Source of the DNA: Acephala macrosclerotiorum
Taxonomy: Eukaryota; Ascomycota; Leotiomycetes; Helotiales; Mollisiaceae
DNA: 45,767 bases
Direction: 5' to 3'
Assembly (NCBI GenBank): GCA_014904845.1
Contig: MU119564.1
Location: 1-45,767 of the forward strand
Position 1 is the stretch's first letter, and each line of letters starts with the position of its first letter. The notes under the pieces were generated by a model. It did no database searches. It had not been told where the DNA came from and saw nothing but the letters and a program-made list of their open reading frames with translations. The position numbers and the translations under genes were made by a program. This document shows, piece by piece, positions 1 through 13,621 of this stretch.

Positions 1-129
1 AACGAAATAATTAAAATTATAATTATTACGTAATATAAATTTTAAATAATTAAAATTTATAAAAAAAAAATTTACGTTTTAATATTCGTATAAATTTTAT
101 AATTATTATAAATGAAATTTATAAATATA

Positions 130-310
130 ATATTAAATTAAATTGAAATTAATATTATTTATATTAAAATTAAAATTATATTTTTTTAATTTTTATACGT
201 TTATTAAATTTATAATTTATAATTAATTAATAAATTATTTAATTTATTTATTTATTTCGTTTTTAATTTATTATTAATAATAAATATTTTTAATAATATT
301 AATATTAATT
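130..310 (-). repeat. Family A terminal repeat, reverse copy at left edge
   Basis: Reverse complement of the family A terminal sequence seen at 742, 14,622 and 20,269. The matching core includes the track TTTATTTATTTCGTTTTTAA followed by the TTATTATTAATAATAAA motif. The body of the element it belongs to would lie to the right in reverse orientation. The next 430 bases (311-741) resemble the reverse complement of about 19,700-20,268, the end of the family A interior, so this is probably a truncated reverse copy. No gene is visible in it. Confidence 0.6.
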
Positions 311-3300
311 AATAATTATTTAATTAAAAAAAAATTTAAAAAAAATTAATTTATAAATTTTTTTTTTTTAAATAATTTATTTTTTATAAAAAAATATTTA
401 AAATAATTAATATATTTTTAAAAAAACGAATATTTATAAAAAGATTTTTATAAAAATATATTAAAAATATTAAAATTATTAAAAATTTAAAAAAAATAAT
501 ATAAAAACGATTTTAAATTTATATTAAAAATGAATTTTTAAAAAAAAATTTACGTTTTTATTTATTATTTATTTGAATTCGAATTAAAATTTTTAATTTT
601 TTTATTATTTATAATGTAATTATTTTTTAAAATAACGAATTTATTTAAAATTAAATTCGTTTATAATAAAAATAAAAAAAATAAAATTTTCGATTTTATA
701 AATAATAAAAACTTTAATAAAAAAATATTAAATAAATATATTATTAATATTATTAAAAATATTTATTATTAATAATAAATTAAAAATAAAAATATAAAAT
801 AATTCTAATTATATTTATTAAATTATAATTAATTATTTAAAAAAACGTATAAAAATTAAAAAAATAATATTAATTCGAATTGAAATTATTATTGTATATA
901 ATTATTAAATTAATATTATATTTATATTAATAATTTTTTTATTATAATTTATTAATATATAAAATTCGTTAATATTTTAAATATAAAAATTATATAATAA
1001 AATTTTAAAAATAATATTAATAAATTAATATTATTTTTAAAATTCGTTAAAATTTATAAATATTAAAATTAAATTTTTTAAAATATAATATAAAAAAATT
1101 TTATTTTTTTTTTTTTTTATTTTTTATTTTTTTTTTTAATAAATTTTTTTTTTAATTTTTTATATTATTTTTCTCGTTTTTTTTTAATTTATTTTTTTAT
1201 TTGAATTTTAAAATAATTCGTATTTAAAGTTTTTTTTAAAATTTTATTAAATATTAATTTTATTATAATATTTATTGAATTATTTTAATTATTAATTTAT
1301 TAAATTTTTTGTAATTTTTCACATTTATATAATTAATAAAAAATTATAATATCGATTATAAATACTTTTTTTTAATTGTTTTTAATTTAATTAAATACTC
1401 GTAAAACGAATATAAATTTATATAAACGATTATTAAAATCATAAAAATATCGAATTATTAAATAATTATATTAATAATAAATTCGATTATAATTATTATA
1501 TTATTTTTTTTTATTATATTATATATTTTTAAAATTAAAACGTTTTTAATAATATGTTTATTTTTAATAAAATTATAATAAATAAATAAAAAAATTAATT
1601 TTGAATTTTTTATTATTTAATTAACGTATATTTATTAAAATAATTCTATATTTAATTTAAAAATTAAATTTTTTATTATTTATAAATAAATTATAAATAA
1701 AAACGAAAAATTTTATTATAAATAAATTGAAAATAATATATTTAAATTTTTAATTTATTATTTCAATTTTTTATTTAATATAATAATTTTTTTTTATTAA
1801 ATTTTAATATTAAATAATAATAAATAAATTGTAATAATATAAATTTTTCGAGTTTATTATTTTTAATATTTAATTTATAAATTTAAAAATTTAAAATTTA
1901 TTAATTTAAATTTTTTATTTTAAATTTTTTATTATAAATATATCGTTAATTAATATTTTAATAATATTAAAAAATTTTATATTTATAATTAAAAAATTAA
2001 ACTCGTATATTAATATAATTATATATAATTTTTTTTATAATATTTATAATATGTAATTTATTAATATATTTTTATTTTAATAATATTATATAAAATTTTT
2101 AAAATTATTATAATTATATTTAACGAATATAAATAGTAAATTTTTTTCAATAAACGTATTAATATAAATCGTTCAAAAATTATTATTAATTGCGTATAAA
2201 TTTTAATAATATTATAAAATTATATTTTAATTTTTTTATTTGAAAATTAAATTAAAAATTTTTTTTTTTTATTATTATATTTTTAAATTATTAGTTTTAA
2301 TTTCTCGTAAAAAGTATTTATAATTTTTTTTTTAATTTCGTTAATTAATCTCGAATTAAAAATACGAATTTTAATATTTTTAATCGAATTATATTTAATA
2401 AAATTAAAAATATTTTTTATAATTAAATTTTTTTTTTTTTTTTAAAATACTTTAAATAATTATTTAAAAATTGTAATCGTATTTTTTTTTTATAATTTTT
2501 ACGTAAATTTTATATCGATTTTTTTATTTATTTATTATAAATATTATAAAAATTTTAATTTTTTTAATAATAATAATAATAAATTATTTATTAAAATTTT
2601 TGAAATTTTTATTATCGTTTTTAATAAAATATTATTTTTTATTAAATACGTTTTTATTACGTAATTTTTTTAAACGTTTTTAATTATATTATTAAATTAA
2701 TTTTTTATTTAATTCGTTTAATAAAGAAAATATAAAAATTTCGTTTTAATTACGATTTTAATCGTTATTTTAATTGTTGTTTTAAATTTTCGATATTTTT
2801 TTTTTATATAATACGATTTAATAATTATAAATCGAAAATTAATTAATTTATAAAATATATTAATTATATATATTTTATTATTGATCGTTAATAATTAATA
2901 TAATTTTTTTTATTTTATTTTCTTATATTAAACGTATATATTCGAAAAAATTAATAAATTTAATATAAATTTAATATTTAAATTATTTTTTCTTATAAAT
3001 GCATTATTAATTTAACGTTTAATATATAAACGACGTATTTTTTTAATAATTAATAATAATAATATATTATTATTAATTATTTTAAAATATATTTTAAAAA
3101 CTAATAATATAAATATAATATATTCGATATTATTAAATCGTTTATAATTTTAATTATTATTTATAAAATTATTATTCAATTAATTTATTATAATTAATTT
3201 TATAAGTTTAATATAATAAAATATAATATTTTTTTATTTTTTTTATATTATTATCAATTTTAATAAATATTTTTTTAATTTCAATTATTATTATTTTAAC

Positions 3301-5239
3301 GTTTTATTAAAATTTATAAACGAAATTTTTTTTTTGAGTTATAAACGAAATAATTAAATAATTTTTAATACGTATCGATTTAATATATACGGAAAATATT
3401 TTATATCGTTTTCGTAAATATATTTTTTAAAAATCTGATAATTTAAAATATTATAAACGAATTTATTATTTATAAAATAAATTTAAATATTTGAAAAAAT
3501 TATTTATATATTTAATATTTATATTATAATTAATTTATTAAAAAATTTTCGTAAAACGTTATATTGATAAATATTTAAAATATTTATATAATTAATATAA
3601 TTTAATATTAATAAAATAATTTTAAATTAAATTTTTTTCGATTAATATAATAATATTTAAAATTATTTTTAAAATTATTAAATTTTATATTTATATTATT
3701 TATATTTTAAATATAAAATAAAAATAATATAAAATATTAATATAAATAATTTTTTATAATAATACAATTTTTTTTTTAAATCGAATTTTATAAGTTTTAA
3801 TCGTCGACGTATTTAATTAAATTTTATAATTAAATTTTTATAATATTAAAAATTATAATTATTCGATAATTAATATTTTAATAATTTTATTATTTAATAT
3901 AATATTTTAAAATTTTTTTAATAAATATCGATTTCGAAAATAATTTTTTTTTTTTTTCAATTTAAATTATAATAATAAAATATTAAATATATATTTTTTT
4001 ATAATTATATAACGAATAAATTAATTATTTAAAATAATTATTATTTATATATTATTGATTTTTTTAAATTTTATAATAAAATAATTATATTTATTTTCGA
4101 TTTTTATATTTATAAATAATTAATCGAATTTTTATTTTTTTTTATTTTTTAAATTTTTAATATTTTTATAATTTGTAAAAATTTTTTAATAATAAATAAT
4201 AATAATATTTCAATTTATTTTAAATTGAATTTATTATTAAAATCGATTATAAATTTATTATTATTTATTTATTAATTAATATTTCGATTTATTATAAATA
4301 TAATATTTTTTTTAATATAGTTTTTTTTAATATTTACGTTTTTTACGATATTTATCGCGAAAATTTTTTCGATTTTATTTTTATTTTTTATTACGTTTTT
4401 CATATATATAATTAATTTAATTTTAATTATATTTTTTATATTCGTTTTTATCGTTTTTATTTTAATCGAAAATAATAAAATATTATTATATTTCACGTAA
4501 ACGCATTATAATACTAATTATAAAACGTAATTTAATATAAATATTTTTAAAAATATTAATAAATTTATATAATACGAAATTATATTTTTTAATATTTTAA
4601 TAAATATTAATAATTTAATCGCGAAAATTATATTTTATTTAATATTTCGAAAATAATTTTTTTTAAATTTTTTATAATTATTCGAATAATAATTAAAAAT
4701 ATTTTAATTTAATTTTTAATAATTTTTTTAAAATAATTCATAAAAATATATATAATTATCGATTTTTTTTAATTTCGAAATTTATTTTAATTAAAATTAT
4801 TATAAACGTAAATTTATAATTTCGTTTAATAAATTTTTCATAATAAAATAAATTAATTTATTTTTTAAATATTTTAAAAAGATTTTTCGATTTATTAATT
4901 TTTAAATACGTTAATTTTATAATAATAATCGTAAAAAATTCGAAATTTAATTTTAATAATATTATATAATTTTTTTTTGTATTTTTTATTATCGTTATAT
5001 ATTTTTATTAAATTAATAATTAATTTAATAAATATATTCGATTAATTCAATTATTAAAAAATATTAAATAATCGATAATAAAAATTATTATTAAAAATAA
5101 TATAAAAATCGAATTTATAAAATAAAATAATTAATCGAAATTAAAAATTTTATATTAATTTTAAATAAATATTTAAATAAATAATATATTTTTAAATAAT
5201 TATATATTTTAAAATAATTATTTATTCGATATAAAAATT

Positions 5240-5244
5240 AATAT
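5240..5244 (+). other. Target-site duplication, left (AATAT)
   Basis: The five bases before the left LTR are AATAT and the five after the right LTR (11,541-11,545) are also AATAT. A 5-bp duplication is typical of copia and gypsy integration. The site is in AT-rich DNA, so chance identity is possible, but it falls exactly at LTR ends defined independently. Confidence 0.75.
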
Positions 5245-5473
5245 TGTTGATTTAATCATATGATTGTTTAAGCGATCGATTAAATAATTCGAACTATGAT
5301 TTTTATTACTTTTAATAATAGTTACTTTAGTATTCACTTTTTAATTTTACGTTCATTTTGTTTAATTATATAAATAAGTAGATGTTTTCTCTGGAAAAAA
5401 ACAAATAGAATTGAATTATTAATATTAGATTAAAATTTTAATATTTTGTAATTTGTTTTCGAACGTTTTAATA
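5245..5473 (+). repeat. Left LTR of the copia element
   Basis: Starts TGTTGATTTAATCATATGAT and ends GAACGTTTTAATA (the terminal CA mutated to TA). It aligns along its full 229 bp with the right LTR. A TATA-like run AATTATATAAATAAGTAG at about 5,363-5,380 could be the element's promoter. It differs from the right LTR at many sites, mostly transitions, as expected after RIP. Confidence 0.88.
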
Positions 5474-6479
5474 TTAATTAGTAATTGAATTCGTTCGATT
5501 ATAGAGTAGTAAAATTACTTACGAAAAAGTAGTAATTAAATAAAATCGATCGAATAAGAAAATTCAAATTGTACGCAGTTTATTAGTTTAATTGAACGTA
5601 AAAAAAAGTAATTTTTATTTGTATTAAAAAAAACTATTAAATCTTTAAAAAATATTGCGATTTTACGTTCGTTTTATTTTTTCTCGATTTAAAATTAATT
5701 GATTTTTTATTTTACGTTTTATCGTGTATTAATAATAAGTACTTTATTGTAATTTATTAAATAATACTAAAAACAATTTTTATAAACTCGATACGAAGAT
5801 TCGTCGAATTAATATATTTATTGAGTACAATGCGACTCGATAAAATATTCTTTGAAAATACGATTATATTTTCTCAAAATACGACTTTGATTAAAGAAAA
5901 ACTTTTTTATTATTTTTTTTATTTTTCGATTCGATATAATATATATTGAAATAAATATAAAATTTCAAAACGAAAAATAATTAAAACTATAGATTATAAG
6001 TAGAATATAAAAAAATATTTCTAAAATAAATAAAAAAAATATTTAAAAAGAGAATAAATAAAAATACGAAAAAAAAATTATATAAAATTTTACGAATAAA
6101 CGAAATATAAATATCGAAAAAACGATTTATTAAAATTTTAAAAATATTAATAAATATCGCAAATAAAAAAAAACAATCAAAGTAATTATATAAAAAGATT
6201 ATAAAAATAAATTTAATAAAAAATTTCAATTTATGAAAAAATATAATCGATTTAAAAATAAAATAAACTCGAAAATTAGCGTTTTTCGTTATTTTTATTG
6301 AAAAAATTAAAAAAATAATATTAATACTTTTGAATTTCTTTTTTCAATTATTAAGACTTGCTATAAGATTTTCTATAGAGTAAACGACGTTATTTAAACG
6401 TACGATATTTCAAAAACAATTCTAAGAGCGCAATAAAATATTGTTATTAAATTTGTTATTAAAAAACGAAAACTTAAAA

Positions 6480-7600
6480 CGAAATTTATCGTTTTTATTA
6501 TTATTAGAAATTGAAAAATTATCAAAGAATTTTAATTAATCAATATACAATTTCGATCGCGAAAATCAAATAATATTTAATTTCGATAGAAAATTAATTA
6601 TTTTTATAAAAATTTACGACGATAAATTCAAATACTACGAAAAAAAAAATTTATTAAATATATTTATACGAGTATTCAAAGATTTATATTTGAAAATAAA
6701 CGTTAAATTCAAAAATTATTGTAATACGTTTTCGATTATATTTATCGATGAAATTAATAAATTCTATTATTAAAAGTTTACTAGAAAAAATTTGTTTTTC
6801 GATAAAATAATTAAAATTGTAAAGTCGAATTTCAAGATCGAAAAACGTCGAAATAAAATACTCAATTGGTAAAATACAATTATATTCGCGTTAATTCGAG
6901 TACAAAATTTAAATAAAACGATTTTTGAATATTTCGAGAAATTGTATTAAAAACTAATTTAGAAACAATTTGATCTACGTTTGAATATGCGAATAAAAAC
7001 TATTATATGAAACAAATTTTATTACGTTTGTCGAAGTATATTAAAATATTATTAAACGTTTTTTCAATTTTCATCGAATTTTCAAATAATATATGAAAAC
7101 GTTTATAACGCGATTTTATTTCAAACGAAAATAAAAACAATTTTTAGAATTTTTATAATCGAAAAAAAAAAAGTTTATTAAAATATAATCGAATTATATT
7201 TCGCAAATCGCAAATATTACGACAAAAGTACTCGATATAATAATTAAATTAATTACAAAAAATTGATAATATATTAAAACGAGAAAAAATATTTCGTTTA
7301 TAAGAATTCGAATTGTTAAAATACTTACTATACGCTAAAAAAAAAAAAAAAAAACGTACAACGATTTTAAAAAATCGAAATTATTCGATAAAAACAAAAT
7401 AATTCAATTCGTAATTAAATTTGAAAAATTAAATTTTAATATCGCTAAAAAATACGAACAATTTATCGTTAAATTTATTAAAAAAAAAAATTTATATGAA
7501 AACGATATTATACGATCGATTAATTACTTTATAATATTTTACAATATGATTAATAAATTTAAAACTATCGAATTATTCGATCGTTAATTAATTTATTATA
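6480..7600 (+). pseudogene. gag remnant of the copia element
   Basis: Read in the frame that contains base 6,549 as a codon start. It gives a Lys/Ile/Asn-rich protein with many stops where Gln, Trp or Arg codons are expected. The layout resembles gag of fungal copia elements: a helical core with a KFYY-type segment near 6,760, an 'ILNWxN' segment near 6,870, and at 7,290-7,334 a degraded zinc knuckle reading Y-F-V-Y-K-x-x-x-C-(stop)-x-T. In that knuckle TGT (Cys) has become TAT (Tyr), exactly what G-to-A change would do. The start codon cannot be fixed. There are too many stops for any product. Identification rests on remembered family patterns and was not checked by a search. Confidence 0.6.
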
Positions 7601-7629
7601 CAATATCGAGTATTGTAATACAATCGAAA

Positions 7630-8995
7630 TTGTTTTTAATATTTATTAATATAAAAACGTATTTGACGAATCGCTACGTATTAAACATTTTTATAAGTAT
7701 TATAATCAATATTAGTATCGTTTAATAATCGATTACTGGCGAAAATCAATACTTGATTTTTCAATGAATTCGAAACGTTAAATTGAACGAATTTAAAATT
7801 GAAAAAGTAATAATTAAATTTGAAATTAATAAAACTTTATTTTTTGAGATTATTAATATCAATATATTAATTAAACGTATTACGTTTTACGTAATTTTAA
7901 TAAACGTACTTTTTTTATTGTATTTTCAAAATATAAATAAATTGCAAATTAAATTCAATAATTTTAATAATGTATTTATTTAAAATAAACGATATACGCT
8001 TATTATTAAAACGTTTAAATATTTTTAAATATTGTTTAATTTACTCGAAAATTTGATTTATAGTAATTATAAAATTTTTATAGTAAAAATCGATTTTACT
8101 ATTTATTATTTGATTGAAACGAAATTCAAACGATTATATAAATACTTCGAATATTTATTAATCGTTAAATTCGCGCGAGTATTAAAACGTAAAAAACATT
8201 TTACGAATTTCGAAGAAATTAAAAAAATAATGAGATTTTATTAATAATATCAAATAAATAATAAATTTTTTAATCGTTTTAAATTTATATTGTATAACGA
8301 TTATAATTTTAATTATTTCGTTTATTTAAACGTATTATAAATCGACGAGAAATCAATATTCTAAATCGTAAACGAAATTACAACATTTTAAATCGCGAGA
8401 TTTTTTATAGATATATCGATTAAAAAAATATAAAACGTTTTTCGAGTATATTAAATCAATGTTTACTTTAAATTATTAATATTTACTATTTATAATTTCA
8501 AAACGAATTTCAATTTTAAAGAATTTCGTAATAATATTAAAAATATAAATATCAATTCGAAAATTATATTAATAGAAATCTATAATTCGATTGATTTAAT
8601 AAAGAAATACTACGCTTTATTAAAGTATACATATAATATATTACTTTAAAAAATTTTCGATTTGTAAAAAAAAAACGATTTCAAATAATAATCAAAGTAA
8701 TTAATAATACAATAAAATCGAACGATATTATTTTTATATTTTTTGTTTTTAGTATTTATTTTCGAATATTACAATAAAACGCGTTTATAGTATTAATTGT
8801 CGTTAGAATTAAAATAGTAAAAAATATAATAATCGCGATTTGAAAATATTATATTATTCGTTAAATTAATAATATTTTACGAATAAGAAATAGTTTATGA
8901 AATTATTATTTGATCGATTTACTTATAAATTTAAACGTATTTATTTAAAGAAAAAACAAAGAATAAAAAAAATTGTATATGTTTTTAATAGTAAA
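7630..8995 (+). pseudogene. Protease and integrase remnant of copia pol
   Basis: A continuous frame (codon starts in step with 7,783) interrupted by stops. The protease part ends near 7,983 and includes a segment reading ITFYVILINV followed by LFLLYFQNINKL, as in the C-terminal half of fungal copia proteases. The likely catalytic Asp codon is AAT at 7,708-7,710 (Asp to Asn by G-to-A). From 8,032 comes a GAG-pre-integrase-like segment with KFARVLKR at about 8,170-8,190, then the integrase core: FKFILYNDYNFNY (8,279-8,317) and NSIDLIKKYYALLK near 8,590, where the family has the Glu-containing end of the DDE triad. Catalytic residues cannot all be confirmed. The frame differs from that of gag and of the RT part, so small indels have accumulated. 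Confidence 0.68.
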
Positions 8996-9167
8996 TAAAA
9001 AAATATATTAATTACAATTATTAAATAAATTAAAAAGTTTTCATAGTATTACGATAAAATTATTTTATTAAAATTTTAAACAATTCAAAAAATAATCAAA
9101 AGATTATTTATTAAAAGAAAATTTATTAGAAAATTTAAATTTAAAATCAAATTTTTTTAAAAAAAAT

Positions 9168-10955
9168 TTGAAAATAAAAAAATATATATTTAATTTATTT
9201 CGCTCGATCGAAAAAATTTCGTATACTTTGAAAAAAAATTTATATTTATTTCGAATTATAATAAAAATCTTTTTTTACGTTTTCAATTTCAACGAATATA
9301 TTTATATAACAATTTATATAAATATAAAAATTTTCGAAATTTATTTGATCGAGAAAAAAACTAAAAATAAATAATTGTTTATAGATTTTCGCGCAAAAAA
9401 AATTATTACTATTTTAAATAATTCGTTTACAGTTTTTCATAAAAAAGAAATTAATAAACTAATTGTAAAAAAAGTCTTTGAATTGATTTTTAATAATTAA
9501 CGAATTTTCGATTCAAAATTAATAAACGAAATTAAAAATATAAAAACGATAATTCTATACAAAAAATCTCGTTTTATAATTTAAATATTTAATAATAAAA
9601 ACAAAAAAATAATATTGATTTAATTTTCGATTATTTAACGCATTAATTAACGAATTATCGTCGTTTTAATTCTATTTTTCAAATTTAAAAAAATCAATTT
9701 TTATTTGAAAAATATTATTCAAATATACGTACAATTAATAATTTTATTAATATATATTATTTTCGTTAAATTTTCAAAAAAAATAACGAATAAACTTTTA
9801 TTAAATATCGTTTTCAAAATAATTAAACTTTTTTACGAAATTTCGAAAACGAAAATACACTAATATAAAACGTATAATATTTACTATAAAAACAAATTTT
9901 CGATAAAATTTTCAATTTTCGATTTTTGTTTATTTATTACGAAAAGTAATTATATTTTATTCGAAATAATCAGTATATAAATCGATAATACGTTTATTTT
10001 AAAAAATCAAATTTTTATAAAATTAAAAAACTTTGAATTATAAAAGGTCAAATTATTAATTAAATTTATAAAGTTTTTTACATTGAATATTTTTTTATTG
10101 TTTAACGAATACAAATTAACAATAAATAAAACCAGAAATGAAATTGTATTTTTACAAAAAAAGTAAAATAAACGTTTAAATTTAATTGATTTGAAATTAA
10201 ATTTTTACAAATAAACGTATTTCGAGTAATATACTCGAAAAACATATATTAATTCTATTTGTCAATCGAAAACTGCGTACGATATATCGATAGTAATTCA
10301 ATACTAATATTTTGAAAAAAGACAAATTACAACGTTAAATAAACAATTACAATAACAAATAAACAATTTCGATCGTAGATTTCGATTTCTTTGTTTGGAT
10401 TTATATTCAATGAAATTCTTCGTTTTTGTAAACGGTTTTTTTGTTATAAATAAAAATTTCAATTTGTAAATCGAGTATATTATCGTTTTTAATAATAAAA
10501 TTTATAGCGATAAACAATTCGATTTACGAAACAATTTACTTTATTGAAATTCAATAAAATGTAAAAAAATTATTTGTATTGTTCTAATTTTTGAATTATA
10601 CGTAATAATAATAGAAATCGATATAAAAATCTCGATTTTTATTACTTTTAATTTTATTATAAAACGATTCGAATTGAATTCAATTTTTGTAATTATTTGC
10701 ATCGATTTTTTTTTTTTTTACGAGTATATAATCAAATTCGATACTACTAAAAAAAAGCGTTTTATAATCGATATTATAATTATTAAACAATCGTATAAAC
10801 GTAGAAATTTTTTGAAAATTCGATAAATTACTAAAAATAGTAATTCAATTGATACTATAATTAAATTTAATATTAATAAAGTACTTGAATCGCTCGTTAA
10901 TATTAATCGTTTTAATATTAAAATACAAAAATAAATACAATATCTCGAAATCTAA
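9168..10955 (+). pseudogene. Reverse transcriptase and RNase H remnant of copia pol
   Basis: Read in step with 9,168, a third frame relative to the integrase part. Recognisable copia blocks are FTVFHKKEIN near 9,426 and FDSKLINEIKN near 9,509 (start of RT), and YINSICQSKTAYDISI near 10,245 (end of RT). RNase H-like segments follow: FVFVNGFFVINKNFNL near 10,422 and a segment reading NSIKCKKIICIVLIFELYV near 10,550, where the family usually has W-S-S-x-K-C-x-R-x-x-x-S-x-x-x-x-E-L-Y. A QSYKRRNFLKIR block lies near 10,780. The catalytic YVDD box of RT could not be located with confidence. Many in-frame stops; not functional. The last 350 bases before the right LTR hold no coding signal. Confidence 0.7.
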
Positions 10956-11311
10956 GAATCAATTAATGAAAATGAAAATAGTAAAAAAAGTAATCATTGA
11001 AAAGAACAATACTAGAAAAAAAGACGTATAATTATTGTTTTAATATTTTTAGTATTTTTCGATATTTTTAGTATTTTCGAGAGTAAAACTTTCGATTGAC
11101 TCGAAGATTATAAATATCGAGTTTAAAAAAATTTCTTTAAATTTGATTTGATCGATTAAATATTATAATACGTAATAGCGATTAGTTTACGATCAGATTT
11201 CTTTTTAGTATTTGATAGCGAGATAACGCGTTAATAGTCGTAGTAGTACTTTTCTTTGTATTTGATTTACGAGTTAAGAAAAACGTTTTTTCTCAAAAAG
11301 AAAATTACTAA

Positions 11312-11540
11312 TATCGATTCAATTATGTGATCGTTTAAACGATCGATTAAATAATTCGAACTATGATTTTTATTGCCCTTGGTAACAATTATTCTAGTGT
11401 CCATTTTTTAATCTTACGTTTACTTTATTTAATTATATAAATAAATAAATATTTTTTTTAAAAAAAAACAAACAAAATTAAATTATTAATATTAAATTAA
11501 AATTTTAGTATTTCGTAATTTGTTTTCGAACGTTTTAACA
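11312..11540 (+). repeat. Right LTR of the copia element
   Basis: Starts TATCGATTCAATTATGTGAT (TG mutated to TA) and ends CGTTTTAACA, keeping the canonical CA. Same length as the left LTR (229 bp). It retains sequence lost in the left copy, such as TTGCCCTTGGTAACAATT near 11,375, so the two copies were mutated independently. Confidence 0.88.
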
Positions 11541-11545
11541 AATAT
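11541..11545 (+). other. Target-site duplication, right (AATAT)
   Basis: Matches the five bases before the left LTR (5,240-5,244). Joining the flanks restores a continuous R2 tail, which supports a simple insertion. Confidence 0.75.
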
Positions 11546-11954
11546 TAATTTTTTTATATATATATAATATTAATATTTTTTACATTGAGCGATTTTATTT
11601 AAATTTAATCGAAATATTCAAATATAGCGATTTGATTAATTTATTAAAAAATTCGATAATTTCGTGATTTCGAATTAATATATAATCGATTTAATAAAAA
11701 ATATTAAAATTTTGATTTATATATAATTATATTACGTTTACAATTATAATATATCAATTAATTCAAATTATATAAAATTTATAAATAAATTGAAATTTAA
11801 TTAAATATCGTTAAATTTTAAATTTTAAACGATTTTATTAATTCGTTATTATACAAATCAATAAAATATAATCGTATTCAATTAAAATAATAATCGTAAA
11901 ATTTTAAATACGTTTTTATTTTAAGTATTAAAGTACTTATTTAAGTATTAAATA

Positions 11955-12520
11955 TTTTTATAATTATATAATTTTTAAAAAAAGTTTTAAAAGATTTTTT
12001 TTAAAATTATATATTAAATAAAATAATTAAATCGATTATAGTAATTTAATATAAAAAATAAAAATTTTAAAAAATATTTTTCTAATATAAAACTTTATAA
12101 TAAATACGTTTTTATTTAAAGTATTAAAGTATTTAAATATTGAAATAATTATATAATTTTTAAAAAAAGTTTTAAAAGATTTTTCTTTGAAATTATATAT
12201 TAAAAAAAATAATTTAAATTAATTAAATTAATCGTAATAATTCGATATAAAAAACGAGAATTTTAAAAAAATATTTTTCTAATATAAAATTTTATTAGAA
12301 ATACGTTAGTATTTAAATACTAGAATTGTTTTACGATTATACAATTCTCGAAAAAAGTTTTAAAAGATTTTTTTTTAGAATTATATATTAAATAAAGTAA
12401 TTTAAATTAATTAAATCGATCGTAGTAATTAAATATAAAAACGAGAGTTTTAAAAAATGTTTTTTTAATAATATAAAATTTCGTAATACGTTTTTATTTT
12501 AAATATTAAAAAGTTTATTA
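11955..12520 (-). repeat. Three tandem units of about 185 bp inside R2
   Basis: Three successive copies start near 11,955, 12,143 and 12,330. Each contains AAAAAAGTTTTAAAAGATTT-like sequence, a segment AATTATATATTAAA, then GAxTTTTAAAAAATATTTTTxTAATATAAAA. The same array is seen on the plus strand in the other R2 copies (about 21,960-22,510, 26,150-26,540 and 26,950-27,390). The copy number and the sequence between units vary. Confidence 0.6.
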
Positions 12521-13621
12521 GTTTATCGATTTATCGTTCGATAAAATTTGAAATTTTATTTTAATAATTATATTAATTTCAAATGCTTATAAAATACTCA
12601 AATTAAAAGTTTTTAATTTAAAACTTGAAATTTAAAATAAAAATATATTACTAAAATCGAAGATTTTATAATTTTTCGTAAAAACGTTTTTATGAGATTT
12701 ATAAAGTAAAATATATATCGAATATCGAAAAAAAAAATTTATTCGTTATTAATTCGTTTAATAAATCGTCGAACGAATTTTTTCTTTCGATATAAAAAAA
12801 ATATTTTAAAATTTAAAATAATAAAATTAAAAATAATAAATATTAAAATAATATAAATTAAACGTATTTTAAATTATATTTTAAATTAAATAATTTTTTT
12901 TTTTTTAAATTTTAATTTCATTTTTTATTTATTTATAATATTTATTATTATTAATAAATTTTTTAAATTTTTTAACGATCGATTATTTATTTATAATTAT
13001 AAAAATTTCATTATTATGAAAATAATTTTATAAATTTTTAATAAATTTTATATTTTTTTTATATATTTTATAAAGATTTTTCGAAAATAATTTTATAATA
13101 TATTATTAATATAATTTTTTCTTTTATAAAATTTTATTATATTTAAAATAAATTTATTAATTTATTTTTTATTGAAGTTTTTTAATATAAAATCGAATAA
13201 TTTTTTTTATTTCGTTTTATTATAATTGTATTTTAATTTTATTTTAAATAATATTTTATTATTTAAATTCGATTTAATTCGAATTAAAAAAATTAAAATT
13301 TATAATAATAATAAAAAATTAAAATATTAAAATATTATTATTACGTTTTTAAATTAAATAATTAAATACGTAAAATTATATTTATTGAAATAAAAATAAA
13401 TAATAAATATAATAATTTAATTAATTATTTAATCGAATTTTTAAAAATTTATATAATATTAAAATTTCGTTTTCGTAAAAAATAAATTTTATAATTCGAT
13501 AATATTTAAAAACGTAAAATAAATTTTTTTAATATATTTTTTAAAATATAATACTTTTTTAAAATAGTTTTTTTAAATAAAAATTGTATTATTTCGTAAT
13601 TAAAAAATAATTATTAATTAA

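Larger units (their letters stand above)
5245..11540 (+). mobile_element. Degenerate Ty1/copia-type LTR retrotransposon, 6.3 kb
   Basis: Two direct repeats of exactly 229 bp (5,245-5,473 and 11,312-11,540) bound an interior of 5.8 kb, flanked by a 5-bp AATAT duplication. The interior reads on the plus strand in the order gag with zinc-knuckle remnant, protease, integrase, reverse transcriptase and RNase H. Integrase before reverse transcriptase is the copia order. All frames contain many stops (CAG/CAA to TAG/TAA and TGG to TAA/TGA types), so the element cannot make its own proteins. It is clearly less mutated than the R2 and family A DNA around it and sits inside an R2 copy, so it is the youngest of the three layers. 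A purine-rich stretch (aaaaagaaaa, about 11,295-11,304) precedes the right LTR and may be the polypurine tract. Confidence 0.88.
5222..12834 (-). repeat. R2 repeat, reverse copy, split by the copia element
   Basis: The R2 tail (reverse complement of the sequence ending near 22,920, 26,910 and 27,820) lies at 5,222-5,244, and the rest lies at 11,541-12,834. The head of the unit, with the TTCGTTCGACGA-type hairpin, is at 12,690-12,834 on the minus strand. Between 11,955 and 12,520 there are three tandem units of about 185 bp. Each holds a TTTTAAAAGATTTTT-like core, then a track ending in an 'acgtttttattt' or similar segment. The copia insertion at 5,244/11,541 splits it cleanly, so R2 was already present when copia arrived. 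Non-coding as far as can be seen. Confidence 0.62.

Noticed and set aside
4272..9374. Short open frames in the AT-rich block taken as genes (for example 4,272-4,496, 5,987-6,229 and 9,168-9,374)
   Set aside because: They are low-complexity Lys/Ile/Asn/Phe strings in nearly pure AT DNA. Where they carry a signal (7,783-8,244 and 9,168 on) they are pieces of the copia pol remnant, not separate genes.
11955..12520. CRISPR-like array
   Set aside because: The units are about 185 bp, adjacent, without unique spacers, and lie in a eukaryotic repeat.
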